Both the position numbers and the translations under genes were made by a program. A stretch of 64,000 bases of DNA from Streptomyces macrolidinus. GTDB taxonomy: Bacteria; Actinomycetota; Actinomycetes; Streptomycetales; Streptomycetaceae. The stretch covers positions 62,001 through 126,000 of the forward strand of contig NZ_JAMWMR010000008.1 of assembly GCF_023887685.1 (NCBI RefSeq), read 5' to 3'. Of this stretch, positions 43,536 through 51,428 are shown piece after piece; position 1 is the stretch's first letter, and the number at the start of each line of letters is the position of its first letter. The notes beneath the pieces are model-generated. The model did not search any database. It worked only from the letters and a program-made list of their open reading frames with translations, and was not told where the DNA came from.

Positions 43536-43580
43536 GAAATGCAAAGGAATATGGCGAAATGAAGATAAAATCATGATCGT
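43536..43580. promoter_or_regulatory. AT-rich island upstream of the laccase gene
   Basis: About 40 bp rich in A (GAAATG, AAAGGAATA, GAAATGAAGATAAAATCATGA), very unlike the flanking GC-rich coding DNA. It lies just behind the polymerase stop codon and is the probable promoter or regulator-binding region of the laccase gene. Confidence 0.4.
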
Positions 43581-43664
43581 GCCGCTATCGTCCTGGCTGT
43601 GAGTTCCGGCTGTTCGTCGTGGCGGCTCTCGCCTTCGAGTTCCGTACAGGATGGGGAGTCCAGC

Positions 43665-44726
43665 ATGGACAGACGCAGCTTCAACCGGCGGATGCTGCTG
43701 GGCGGTGCGGCCGTCGCGACATCGATGTCCTTGACCACGGACGCCGTCGGCACCGACCGAGTGGCGAGGCGCGCGCCCGCCGGCGGCAAGGACCGGCACA
43801 TCACGCTCTACGCGGAGCACGTCGGCCACGGTCAGATGGGATACGGCTTCAAACGCGGCAAGGCGACCATCCCCGGCCCGCTGATCGAGATCAACGAGGG
43901 CGACACGCTGCACATCGAGCTGGTCAACACCCTGGACACCGCCGCGAGCCTGCATGTGCACGGGCTGGACTACGAGTTCACCAGTGACGGAACGGACCTG
44001 AGCTGGAGCGGGGTGAAGCCCGGGGGGCGGCGTACGTATGTCTGGCGCACCCACGCTCCGGGTCGCCGCAAGGACGGCACCTGGCGCGAAGGCAGCGCGG
44101 GCTACTGGCACTACCACGACCACGTCCTCGGTACCGAGCACGGTACGGGCGGTGTCCACAAGGGCCTGTACGGGCCGGTGATCGTCCGCCGCAAGGGCGA
44201 CATCCTCCCCGACCGGACGCACACGATCGTGTTCAACAACTTGACGATCAACAACTACAAGCATCACCACGCGCCCGACTTCGAGGCGTTCGTCGGAGAG
44301 CGCGTCGAGTTCGTGATGATCACCCATGGCGACCACTACCACACGTTCCATATGCACGGTCACCGCTGGGCGGAGAACCGCACGGGCCTGCTCGCCGGTC
44401 CGGATGACCACAGCCGGGTCGTCGACAACAAGATCGTGGGGCCGGGGGACGCCTTCGGCTTCCAGGTGATCGCGGGCGAGGAGGTCGGGGCGGGCGCGTG
44501 GATGTACCACTGCCATGTGCAGAAGCACGCCGACATGGGGATGGCCGGGCTGTTCCTGGTGAAGAACCGGAACGGGTCGCTGCCCCGGTACCAGGAGCAC
44601 TCGCACAAGGACGACGAGTCGCACTCGCGCAGGCACGGTCATGGCCATGGTCACGGCCGCCGACACCGGCACCGCCATGTGGACCTGATCGACGAGTCGG
44701 ACGGCTACGACGAGTTGTACGACTAG
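43665..44726 (+). CDS. Small two-domain laccase (SLAC-type multicopper oxidase), Tat-exported
   Basis: 353 residues. [20 protein letters not shown] is a twin-arginine signal. The copper motifs are [36 protein letters not shown] and [14 protein letters not shown], the last with the type-1 Cys-His pair. The protein follows S. coelicolor SLAC (EpoA) throughout and should act as a trimeric extracellular phenol oxidase. The C-terminus is extended by a His-rich tail ([20 protein letters not shown]...) of about 30 residues. GGGGAGTCCAGC precedes the ATG. Linked in streptomycetes to aerial growth and melanin-like oxidation. Confidence 0.94.
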   Translation: MDRRSFNRRMLLGGAAVATSMSLTTDAVGTDRVARRAPAGGKDRHITLYAEHVGHGQMGYGFKRGKATIPGPLIEINEGDTLHIELVNTLDTAASLHVHGLDYEFTSDGTDLSWSGVKPGGRRTYVWRTHAPGRRKDGTWREGSAGYWHYHDHVLGTEHGTGGVHKGLYGPVIVRRKGDILPDRTHTIVFNNLTINNYKHHHAPDFEAFVGERVEFVMITHGDHYHTFHMHGHRWAENRTGLLAGPDDHSRVVDNKIVGPGDAFGFQVIAGEEVGAGAWMYHCHVQKHADMGMAGLFLVKNRNGSLPRYQEHSHKDDESHSRRHGHGHGHGRRHRHRHVDLIDESDGYDELYD

Positions 44727-44887
44727 CGGGTCTCACCCCGCATACTTCCGTCGCCGTTCACTCCGCGCGCCGCCGTGCGTCGCGCCGCCCCGCCGGGCAT
44801 CATCGACGGCCGTGAACAAGGCGCCCGGCACACGCCGTTGATCCATCGTTGATCGAATGTTTTTCGCCACCCCGCAAGCTCTTGCCC

Positions 44888-45133
44888 ATGCACACCGAAA
44901 CGATGACTGCGACCGACATCGCCTGGCAGGAGCAGGCGATGTGTGCGCAGACGGGGGCCGATTTCTTCTTTCCCGAGCCGGGCAGCTCGGTGCGAGAGGC
45001 GAAGCGTATCTGCGAGCTGTGCCCGATACGCTCCGCCTGTCTCGAGTACGCGCTCATTCACGACGAACGCTTCGGCGTCTGGGGCGGGCTGTCCGAGAAG
45101 GAGCGCCTGCAGCTCCGGCGGACGCGGGGGTAG
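44888..45133 (+). CDS. WhiB-family iron-sulfur regulator
   Basis: 81 residues with four Cys (C19, C42, C45, C51; spacing C-x22-C-x2-C-x5-C) that ligate a [4Fe-4S] cluster, the GVWGG turn (63-67) and a basic tail RLQLRRTRG. WhiB-like proteins partner the principal sigma factor and control development, redox response or antibiotic resistance. The subtype cannot be named with certainty from this length. Starts at ATG 44888 or ATG 44903 (MTATDIAWQ). Monocistronic. Confidence 0.92.
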   Translation: MHTETMTATDIAWQEQAMCAQTGADFFFPEPGSSVREAKRICELCPIRSACLEYALIHDERFGVWGGLSEKERLQLRRTRG

Positions 45134-45183
45134 CGCGGTCCCGTCCGGATGCGGGGCGGGGGATGCGGGACGATCCTGGAGAT

Positions 45184-45399
45184 ATGTCCGGACGGGCTCC
45201 TGTCATCGTTCACCCGCCGTCGGGAACCGGCGGCCGACGGGTGACCGCGCGCGGGGAGAGTCTCGGGCTGGCGTTCTCCGACGAGGACCTCATGGAGTTC
45301 CTCGGTCGGGCCGGCCTGCCGGACGCCGAGGATCTGCTCGACGACCCGGCATGGGTGAAGTGGCGGGGCGCGGAAGCCCACCACTACGAGGCCGCATAG
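45184..45399 (+). CDS. Small protein of unknown function, streptomycete type
   Basis: 71 residues, GGAG 4 bases before the ATG. Acidic C-terminal part GLAFSDEDLMEFLGRAGLPDAEDLLDDPAWVKWRG with a Trp-rich end resembles a common actinomycete hypothetical protein that I recall but cannot name. No membrane segment or enzymatic motif. It is 50 bp behind the WhiB gene and could be co-transcribed with it. An imperfect hairpin around CACGGCTAACGGCCGTG (45452-45468) follows. Confidence 0.65.
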   Translation: MSGRAPVIVHPPSGTGGRRVTARGESLGLAFSDEDLMEFLGRAGLPDAEDLLDDPAWVKWRGAEAHHYEAA

Positions 45400-45490
45400 G
45401 AGACACGGCGACGCGCGGGCCCGGAGGCCACGCCGCCCTGCGACCGTGATCAACCCACGGCTAACGGCCGTGCTCCGACAGCGACCGTGC

Positions 45491-46465
45491 TCAGCTCTTG
45501 CCGCGTGACGCCATCCGCGCCTTGCGGGCTGCCAGCTTCTCGTCGAACCGCGCGGCCTCCGCGTCGAGACCGCCCATGAACAGGCCCAGTTCCTCCTGCG
45601 CCGCGCGGCCCTCGGGGCCGAGCCCGTCGATCTCCATGACCTTCAGGAAGCGGAGCACCGGCTGGAGCACGTCGTCATGGTGGATCCGCAGGTTGTAGAC
45701 CTCGCCGACCGCCATCTGCACGGCGGCGCGCTCGAAGCCGGGGATGCCGTGGCCGGGCATCCGGAAGTTCACCACGACGTCCCGGACCGCCTGCATGGTC
45801 AGGTCCGGCGCGATCTCGAACGCGGCCTTGAGCAGGTTCCGGTAGAAGACCATGTGCAGGTTCTCGTCCGTCGCGATACGGGCCAGCATCCGGTCGCAGA
45901 CCGGGTCGCCGGACTGGAAGCCCGTGTTGCGGTGCGAGATACGGGTGGCCAGCTCCTGGAAGGAGACATAGGCGACCGTACGCAGCATCGAGTGCCGGTT
46001 GTCCGACTCGAAGCCCTCGTTCATGTGCGCCATGCGGAACTGTTCCAGCTTGTCCGGGTCGACGGCGCGCGAGGCGAGGAGGTAGTCACGCATGACGATG
46101 CCGTGCCGGGCCTCCTCGGCGGTCCACCGGTGCACCCAGGTGCCCCAGGCACCGTCACGGCCGAAGAGCGCGGCGATCTCGTGGTGGTAGCTGGGGAGGT
46201 TGTCCTCCGTCAGCAGGTTCACCACGAGCGCCGTCCGGCCGATCTCGGTGACCTTGGACTGCTCCTTCTCCCAGGCCACGCCGTCCTCGAAGAAGCCGGG
46301 GAAGTTACGCCCTTCGCCCCACGGAACGTACTCGTGCGGCATCCAGTCCTTGGCGACCTTCAGATGCCGGTTCAACTCGGTCTCGACCACTTCCTCCAGT
46401 GCGTACAGCAGCCGGGCGTCGGTCCAGTCGGAAGGGCTGCCGAGGTGGGGAGCGTCGATCGTCAC
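45491..46465 (-). CDS. Acyl-ACP desaturase, ferritin-like diiron enzyme
   Basis: 324 residues. Soluble plant-type stearoyl-ACP desaturase family: diiron ligands are E30 (VETELNRHL), E87 in TEDNLPSY, the E117-E118-x-x-H121 motif (TAEEARHG) and DENLHMVFYRN near 200. It introduces a double bond into acyl-ACP in the cytosol using ferredoxin. GGAG six bases before the GTG at 46465 sets the start; the frame upstream only reads the 15-bp operator repeats (46510-46563). Monocistronic and probably regulated by membrane fluidity or fatty acid supply through those repeats. Confidence 0.93.
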   Translation of the reverse strand: MTIDAPHLGSPSDWTDARLLYALEEVVETELNRHLKVAKDWMPHEYVPWGEGRNFPGFFEDGVAWEKEQSKVTEIGRTALVVNLLTEDNLPSYHHEIAALFGRDGAWGTWVHRWTAEEARHGIVMRDYLLASRAVDPDKLEQFRMAHMNEGFESDNRHSMLRTVAYVSFQELATRISHRNTGFQSGDPVCDRMLARIATDENLHMVFYRNLLKAAFEIAPDLTMQAVRDVVVNFRMPGHGIPGFERAAVQMAVGEVYNLRIHHDDVLQPVLRFLKVMEIDGLGPEGRAAQEELGLFMGGLDAEAARFDEKLAARKARMASRGKS

Positions 46466-46509
46466 GGGAACTCCAGGATGGGGACGGTGAACAGTCCGGC
46501 GAGCGGTGC

Positions 46510-46563
46510 CGGAACCTACGGGGACGTAGGCTACGAGGCCGTAGGTTACGGGACCGTAGGTTA
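46510..46563. promoter_or_regulatory. 15-bp periodic CGTAGG repeats upstream of the desaturase
   Basis: CGTAGGCTACG (46525), CGTAGGTTACG (46540) and CGTAGGTTA (46555) start exactly 15 bp apart; a degenerate copy starts at 46510. CCTACG-GGGA-CGTAGG (46515-46530) is a perfect inverted pair, and CGTAG-G-CTACG is palindromic. These are candidate binding sites of a regulator, probably TetR-like, for the desaturase gene. Confidence 0.65.
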
Positions 46564-46585
46564 AGCGCGCTATAAAGATCACTGA

Positions 46586-48205
46586 TCAGTGCGTGTCCAG
46601 CGGTTTCGTCTCCTTCAGCTCGCCGTCGAGGAGCAGCCAGCGGGTGATGCCGATCGACTCCAGGAACGGCATGTCGTGGCTCGCGACGATCAGCGCGCCC
46701 TCGTAGGACTCCAGGGCCGTGGTGAGCTGCCGTACGCTCGCCAGGTCGAGGTTGTTGGTCGGCTCGTCCAGCATCAGCAGTTGCGGCGCGGGCTCCGCGA
46801 GCATCAGCGCGGCCAGGGCGGCGCGGAAGCGCTCACCGCCCGACAGGGTCCCGGCCCGCTGGTCGGCCCGGGTGCCGCGGAACAGGAAGCGAGCCAAGCG
46901 CGCCCGGATCCGGTTGTTGGTGGCGCCCGGAGCGAACCGGGCCACGTTCTCCGCGACCGTCGACGCGTCGTCCAGGACGTCCAGCCGCTGCGGCAGGAAG
47001 CGCAGCGGCACATGCGCGGTCACCTCGCCCGCCACCGGCTCCAGTTCGCCCGCGATCGTGCGCAGCAGGGTCGTCTTGCCCGCGCCGTTGCGTCCGATCA
47101 GCGCGATCCGCTCCGGGCCGTGCAGATCGAGGCCGCCCGCGACGCGCGCGCCGTACCTCAACTCCAGGTCCCGCAGCGTCAGTACGGCCCGCTCCGGGGG
47201 CACCGCCGTGTACGGCAGGTCGACGCGGATCTCGTCGTCGTCCCGTACCGCCTCGACCGCCTCGTCCAGCCGTTCCCTGGCCTCGGTGAGCCTTCCCTCG
47301 TGCAGGATGCGGTGCTTGCCCGCGGACTCCTGTGCCGCCCGCTTGCGCGCGCCCATGACGATCTTGGGTTCCCGCTTGTTCTCCCACATCTTCTGCCCGT
47401 ACCGCTTGCGGCGGGCCAACTTGACCTGGGCGTCGACCAGTTCACGCTTCTGCTTGCGCAGGTCGGCCTCGGCGACGCGCACCATGCGCTCCGCGGCCTC
47501 CTGCTCGACGGCCAACGCCGCCTCGTACGCGGAGTAGTTGCCGCCGAACCAGGTCACCTCTCCCGAGCGCAGATCGGCGATCTGGTCGACCAGTTCGAGC
47601 AGTTCACGGTCATGGCTGACCACGACCATGATCCCCGGCCAGGCCTGGACCGCCGCGTACAGCCGTCGACGCGCGTACAGGTCGAGGTTGTTGGTGGGCT
47701 CGTCAAGGAGCAGGATGTCGGGGCGGCGCAGCAGCAGCGCGGCCAGCCGCAGCAGAACGGTCTCGCCGCCGGAGATCTCACCGATGGTGCGGTCCAACCC
47801 GACGTGGCCGAGGCCGAGTTCGCCGAGCATCGCCTCGGCGCGCTCCTCCACGTCCCAGTCGTCGCCGACGGTCGTGAAGTGCTCCTCGGCCACATCGCCC
47901 GCCTCGATGGCGTGCAGGGCGGCGCGGGTCTCGGCGATACCGAGCGCCTCCTCCACGCGCAGCGCGGTGTCGAGCGTGACGTTCTGCGGAAGGTAGCCGA
48001 CCTCGCCCATGACGCGCACCGAGCCGTCGGACGGGGCGAGTTCACCCGCGATCAGCTTCAACAGGGTCGACTTGCCGGAGCCGTTGACCCCGACGAGCCC
48101 GGTCCTGCCGGAGGCGAAGCCGACCTGGAGGTCGTCGAAGACGGCGGTGCCGTCGGGCCAGGAGAAGGACAGGGAGACACAGGTGAGGGAGGGAATGGAT
48201 GACAT
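46586..48205 (-). CDS. ABC-F-type ATPase (two fused ABC domains, no membrane part)
   Basis: 539 residues. Domain 1: Walker A GVNGSGKST (about 38-46), signature SGGE, LLLDEPTNNLDL. Domain 2: Walker A GRNGAGKTT (about 353), signature LSGGERFR, MLDEPTNNLDL. Between them lies a charged helical linker of about 90 residues (ADLRKQKRELVDAQVKLARRKRYGQK), the P-site tRNA-interaction element. ABC-F proteins act on the ribosome; some give antibiotic resistance by dislodging drugs, others are housekeeping. No antibiotic cluster is adjacent, so the role is open. A 330-bp leader precedes the gene. Confidence 0.9.
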   Translation of the reverse strand: MSSIPSLTCVSLSFSWPDGTAVFDDLQVGFASGRTGLVGVNGSGKSTLLKLIAGELAPSDGSVRVMGEVGYLPQNVTLDTALRVEEALGIAETRAALHAIEAGDVAEEHFTTVGDDWDVEERAEAMLGELGLGHVGLDRTIGEISGGETVLLRLAALLLRRPDILLLDEPTNNLDLYARRRLYAAVQAWPGIMVVVSHDRELLELVDQIADLRSGEVTWFGGNYSAYEAALAVEQEAAERMVRVAEADLRKQKRELVDAQVKLARRKRYGQKMWENKREPKIVMGARKRAAQESAGKHRILHEGRLTEARERLDEAVEAVRDDDEIRVDLPYTAVPPERAVLTLRDLELRYGARVAGGLDLHGPERIALIGRNGAGKTTLLRTIAGELEPVAGEVTAHVPLRFLPQRLDVLDDASTVAENVARFAPGATNNRIRARLARFLFRGTRADQRAGTLSGGERFRAALAALMLAEPAPQLLMLDEPTNNLDLASVRQLTTALESYEGALIVASHDMPFLESIGITRWLLLDGELKETKPLDTH

Positions 48206-48536
48206 ACGGGCCTCGCGGTTGCGTGAAGTGGGTGGGGGCAACGCGTGAGAGACACCGCAGGGGCGACGGTCCGTGAACAGGCCGTGAGCATGGCCGTGAG
48301 CAGAGGAAGAGCCCAGCACGGGAGGACGGCTCGGACGCCGAGGTCGCACGCGACGCACACAGACGCGGACTGCGCTGTGTGACGCGGTGTCTCAAGACCT
48401 CAGTAGAGCAACGTCCTTCTCCTGTCGATGGCAACGGGCCGGTGACGAACACGCTAGGAGCGGGCGCGAGGCGCGTCAACGCATTTACGGGGCGCTTCCG
48501 CGAGCGGGCATGCTTAGGGCATGCGCGAGGAGGACA
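48206..48536 (-). other. Long leader upstream of the ABC-F gene
   Basis: 331 bp between the ABC-F start (48205) and the SsgA-like gene end (48537). It holds repeated GGCCGTGAGCA motifs (48280-48290, 48292-48302) and a short reverse-strand frame starting at 48360 (MCVACDLGVRAVLP...). Leader-mediated control is known for ABC-F resistance genes, but no clear attenuator is demonstrated here. Confidence 0.35.
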
Positions 48537-48950
48537 TCACGCGTCGCGCATCAGCTCCGCGAGGCCGTGGTCCAGGTTCACCTGGAGATGCTCCAGACCG
48601 ACCGGCACTAATTCGGTGGCCCGCTGGAGGAAGCTGCGGACCTCGCTGGAGTGGATGTGGATGACGGCGGTGCCCTCCGGGGCGTGGAACTCCAGGACGG
48701 TGCGGTCGTAACCGTACGGCCGTACCCGGACGTCGCCATGGCCCTCCGGGCCTTCCAGGCCCGCCGCCAGCAGCGCGCGGGCGAAGGTCCAGCAGACCTC
48801 CACGCCCTCCAGGGTGGCCGGGGCCGGGAACGTCATACGGACGGCGAACGGGTCGCGCCGGTCGTAGCGGAGCATGGCCGGAATGCTCGGCATCCGCGGT
48901 GCGGCGGCGACGAGGCGGGCCTCCACGGGCTGCTCGATGACGAAGGACAA
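48537..48950 (-). CDS. SsgA-like protein (SALP), sporulation and cell-division control
   Basis: 137 residues. The family runs from VEARLVAAAPRMPSIPAMLRYDRRDPFAVRMTFPAPATLEGVEVCWTFARALLAAGL to a C-terminal IHIHSSEVRSFLQRATELVPVGLE, matching SALPs of sporulating actinomycetes; these recruit FtsZ and penicillin-binding proteins to septa. The start is a TTG at 48950 behind GGGAGC/AAGG. SsgA to SsgG cannot be told apart here. Upstream lies a perfect palindrome (49028). Confidence 0.9.
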   Translation of the reverse strand: MSFVIEQPVEARLVAAAPRMPSIPAMLRYDRRDPFAVRMTFPAPATLEGVEVCWTFARALLAAGLEGPEGHGDVRVRPYGYDRTVLEFHAPEGTAVIHIHSSEVRSFLQRATELVPVGLEHLQVNLDHGLAELMRDA

Positions 48951-49027
48951 CGCCTTGCTCCCTCGGGACGGCTGTCAGGTATGTGAAGAGACGAGGGAAT
49001 GAGGCATTCCGTGCCCGACGGGCTGGA

Positions 49028-49041
49028 GTGACCTAGGTCAC
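49028..49041. promoter_or_regulatory. 14-bp perfect palindrome in a divergent promoter region
   Basis: GTGACCTAGGTCAC is fully self-complementary and lies between the divergent SsgA-like and BNR-repeat genes; a further half-site GTGACC follows at 49046. It is a likely regulator site for one or both genes. Confidence 0.55.
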
Positions 49042-49116
49042 ATACGTGACCGTCCTGATGTCTGGACCGCCTCGATCTCTGGACTGCCTTGAGCGGGTCG
49101 GCTAGCTTCGCGCGCC

Positions 49117-50211
49117 ATGACGAGCATGAGGAAGACGAGACGTACGGGCCGGACGATGGCCGTGGGGCTGTGCGCCGCGGTGCTTGCCGCGCTGGCCGTG
49201 GCGCCCGCGCAGGCGTACGGCGACGGCGGCAAGCGGCCGGGGTCGCACTGGCGGCTCACCGACAGCGGTACGGACGCACGGTTCCGGGGTCTGGCCGCGG
49301 TCAGCCGGAACACCGCCTGGCTGGCCGGAACGCAGGGCGCCGTGCTGCGGACCACCGATGGCGGCGCGCACTGGCGCGATGTCTCCCCGCCGGGCGCCGC
49401 GGGCCTGGAGTTCCGCGACATCGAGGCCTTCGACGCCCGGCGCGCCGTCGCCCTGACCATCGGCGAGGGCGAGGACTCCCGCCTCTTCCGCACCGGCGAC
49501 GGGGGCGCGACCTGGACCGAGACGTTCCGCAACACCGACAGCCGGGCCTTCTACGACTGCCTCACCTTCTTCGACCACCGCCACGGCCTCGCCATGAGCG
49601 ACCCCGTCGACGGGCGGTTCCGTCTGCTGTCCACCAGCGACGGCGGGCGCTCCTGGAGCGTCCTGCCCGGCGCCGGGATGCCCGCCGCGCAGGACGGCGA
49701 GGCCGGGTTCGCGGCCAGTGGCCAGTGCCTGGTCGCCTCCGGGCCGCACGACGTATGGCTGGCGACGGGCGGCGGCGCGCACGCGCGCGTGCTGCACTCC
49801 GCCGACCGCGGCCGGACGTGGAGCGCGACCGACACCCCGCTCCCGGCGGGCGATCCGGCACGCGGCGTCTTCGCGCTCGCCTTCCGCGACCGCACGCACG
49901 GCATCGCGGTCGGCGGCGACTACCGCGCGGACCAGCCGTCCCCGCGCGCGGCGGCGGTCAGCGGGGACGGCGGTCGCACCTGGACCCCCGCCGCCGAGCC
50001 TCCGCCCGCCTACCGGTCCGGTGTCGCCTGGCTTCCGCACAGCCGCACGGCCGCGCTCGCCGTGGGCCCGACCGGCACCGACCTCACCACGGACGGCGGC
50101 CGTACCTGGACCACCGTCGACACCGGCTCGTACGACACCGTGGACTGCGCCCCGGACCGGGGCTGCTGGGCCGCGGGGGAGAAGGGACGGGTGGCACGGC
50201 TCGAACCCTGA
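49117..50211 (+). CDS. Secreted BNR/Asp-box beta-propeller protein
   Basis: 364 residues. A signal peptide (RRTGRTMAVGLCAAVLAALAVAPAQA) leads into six Asp-box repeats: TTDGGAHW, TGDGGATW, TSDGGRSW, SADRGRTW, SGDGGRTW and TTDGGRTW, each about 50-60 residues apart. This builds a beta-propeller like the photosystem II assembly factor Ycf48 or a sialidase, but sialidase catalytic residues (Arg triad) are not apparent. Probably binds a cell-surface or secreted ligand. The Cys pair CAPDRGC near the end is unusual. Its 3' end lies inside a 17-bp tandem repeat (50203-50249). Confidence 0.87.
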   Translation: MTSMRKTRRTGRTMAVGLCAAVLAALAVAPAQAYGDGGKRPGSHWRLTDSGTDARFRGLAAVSRNTAWLAGTQGAVLRTTDGGAHWRDVSPPGAAGLEFRDIEAFDARRAVALTIGEGEDSRLFRTGDGGATWTETFRNTDSRAFYDCLTFFDHRHGLAMSDPVDGRFRLLSTSDGGRSWSVLPGAGMPAAQDGEAGFAASGQCLVASGPHDVWLATGGGAHARVLHSADRGRTWSATDTPLPAGDPARGVFALAFRDRTHGIAVGGDYRADQPSPRAAAVSGDGGRTWTPAAEPPPAYRSGVAWLPHSRTAALAVGPTGTDLTTDGGRTWTTVDTGSYDTVDCAPDRGCWAAGEKGRVARLEP

Positions 50212-50308
50212 GGGTGTCTGAACCCTGAGGGTGCTTGAACCCGACGGTGATCCGGCGAAACCCGGGTACTCGGTGTGGACCCGTACATCCCGAAAGGAAG
50301 TGACCGTC

Positions 50309-50632
50309 ATGCCACGCGGCTCCAGCCCCAAGCGGGAGCGTCAGTACGAGCACATCAAGAAGAGCGCGCTCGACCGCGGGGAGAAGAAGGGACGAGCCGA
50401 GGAGATCGCGGCGCGGACCGTGAACAAGGAGCGGGCCCGCTCCGGCGAGTCGAAGACCGCGAGCCGCACGTCCACCCAGGACATGTCCTCCGGCAGGCGC
50501 GGCGGACAGCGCTCGGGCCACGGCTCCCAGGGGCCCACCTACGACCAGCTCTACCAGGAAGCCAAGCGGCGCAATATCCACGGCCGTTCGGACATGAACA
50601 AGAGCGATCTGAGGCGGGCCCTGGGCAAGTGA
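50309..50632 (+). CDS. DUF7218-like small basic protein (so-called plasmid stabilisation protein)
   Basis: 107 residues. Lys/Arg-rich N-terminal half MPRGSSPKRERQYEHIKKSALDRG with EEIAARTVNKERARSGES, a Gly-rich linker, and a C-terminal SAP/Rho-N-like TYDQLYQEAKRRNIHGRSDMNKSDLRRALGK for nucleic-acid binding. In actinobacteria such proteins occur near Ku and LigD genes or as stand-alone genes, and annotation as plasmid stabilisation protein has little support. AGGAAGTG precedes the ATG. Probably nucleoid-related. Confidence 0.82.
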   Translation: MPRGSSPKRERQYEHIKKSALDRGEKKGRAEEIAARTVNKERARSGESKTASRTSTQDMSSGRRGGQRSGHGSQGPTYDQLYQEAKRRNIHGRSDMNKSDLRRALGK

Positions 50633-50666
50633 CGGCGGACCGCGGGGTCGTACGCTCGACACCATC

Positions 50667-51389
50667 ATGACGACCGTACGCATCCCCGCGGGCTGGCCCG
50701 CGACCGAAGAAGAGGCCCGCGCCGTACAGGACGACCTGCGCGGCCGGGTGGTCCTGGACGAACCCGGTCCGCCGCCCGGCACCGGCCGTGTGACGGGTGT
50801 CGACGTCGCCTACGACGACGAGCACGATGTCGTCGCGGCGGCGGCCGTGGTCCTGGACGCGGCCACGCTCACGGTGGTCACCGAGGCCACCGCCGTCGGC
50901 GAGGTCTCCTTCCCCTACGTCCCCGGGCTGCTCGCCTTCCGTGAGCTGCCCACCGTGCTCGCCGCCCTCGACGCCCTCTCCCTCGACCCGGGGCTGGTCG
51001 TCTGCGACGGCTACGGCCTCGCCCACCCGCGCCGCTTCGGGCTCGCGAGCCACCTCGGCGTCCTCACCGGGCTCCCCACGATCGGTGCGGCCAAGAACCC
51101 GTTCACCTTCACCTACGACGAACCCGGCGCCGCGCGCGGCAGCACGGCCCCGCTGCTCGCGGGCACGGAAGAGGTCGGCCGGGCGGTGCGCACCCAGACG
51201 GGCATCAAGCCGGTGTTCGTCTCCGTGGGACACCGCGTCGACCTCGCCAACGCCTGCGCCCATGTCCTCGCGCTCTCCCCGAAGTACCGCATCCCGGAGT
51301 CCACGCGCCGCGCCGACGCCCTGTGCCGCCGGGCCCTCGCCGAGGCGGTCGGCCGGGCCGGTGTCGCGACCGGCCCCGCCGCCGACTGA
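50667..51389 (+). CDS. nfi: Endonuclease V (deoxyinosine 3' endonuclease)
   Basis: 240 residues. Metal-binding and wedge residues are in GVD46-VAY, PYVPGLLAFRELP (about 84-96) and CDGYGLAHPRRFGLASHLG (about 112-130). The enzyme nicks DNA near deoxyinosine as a first step of alternative repair. It lies 34 bp behind the DUF7218-like gene and is convergent with anmK. GTACGC... upstream gives no strong ribosome site. Standard length; no anomaly. Confidence 0.94.
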   Translation: MTTVRIPAGWPATEEEARAVQDDLRGRVVLDEPGPPPGTGRVTGVDVAYDDEHDVVAAAAVVLDAATLTVVTEATAVGEVSFPYVPGLLAFRELPTVLAALDALSLDPGLVVCDGYGLAHPRRFGLASHLGVLTGLPTIGAAKNPFTFTYDEPGAARGSTAPLLAGTEEVGRAVRTQTGIKPVFVSVGHRVDLANACAHVLALSPKYRIPESTRRADALCRRALAEAVGRAGVATGPAAD

Positions 51390-51428
51390 CTCCGGGCCGT
51401 CGACCGCCTGCGGAGCGAGCCGGGCCGG

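Noticed and set aside
46510..46563. Periodic repeats considered as a CRISPR array or as an N-terminal extension of the desaturase
   Set aside because: Unit length is 15 bp without spacers, so not CRISPR; the translated TYGPV-like repeats precede a well-placed GTG with ribosome site and are not family-like.
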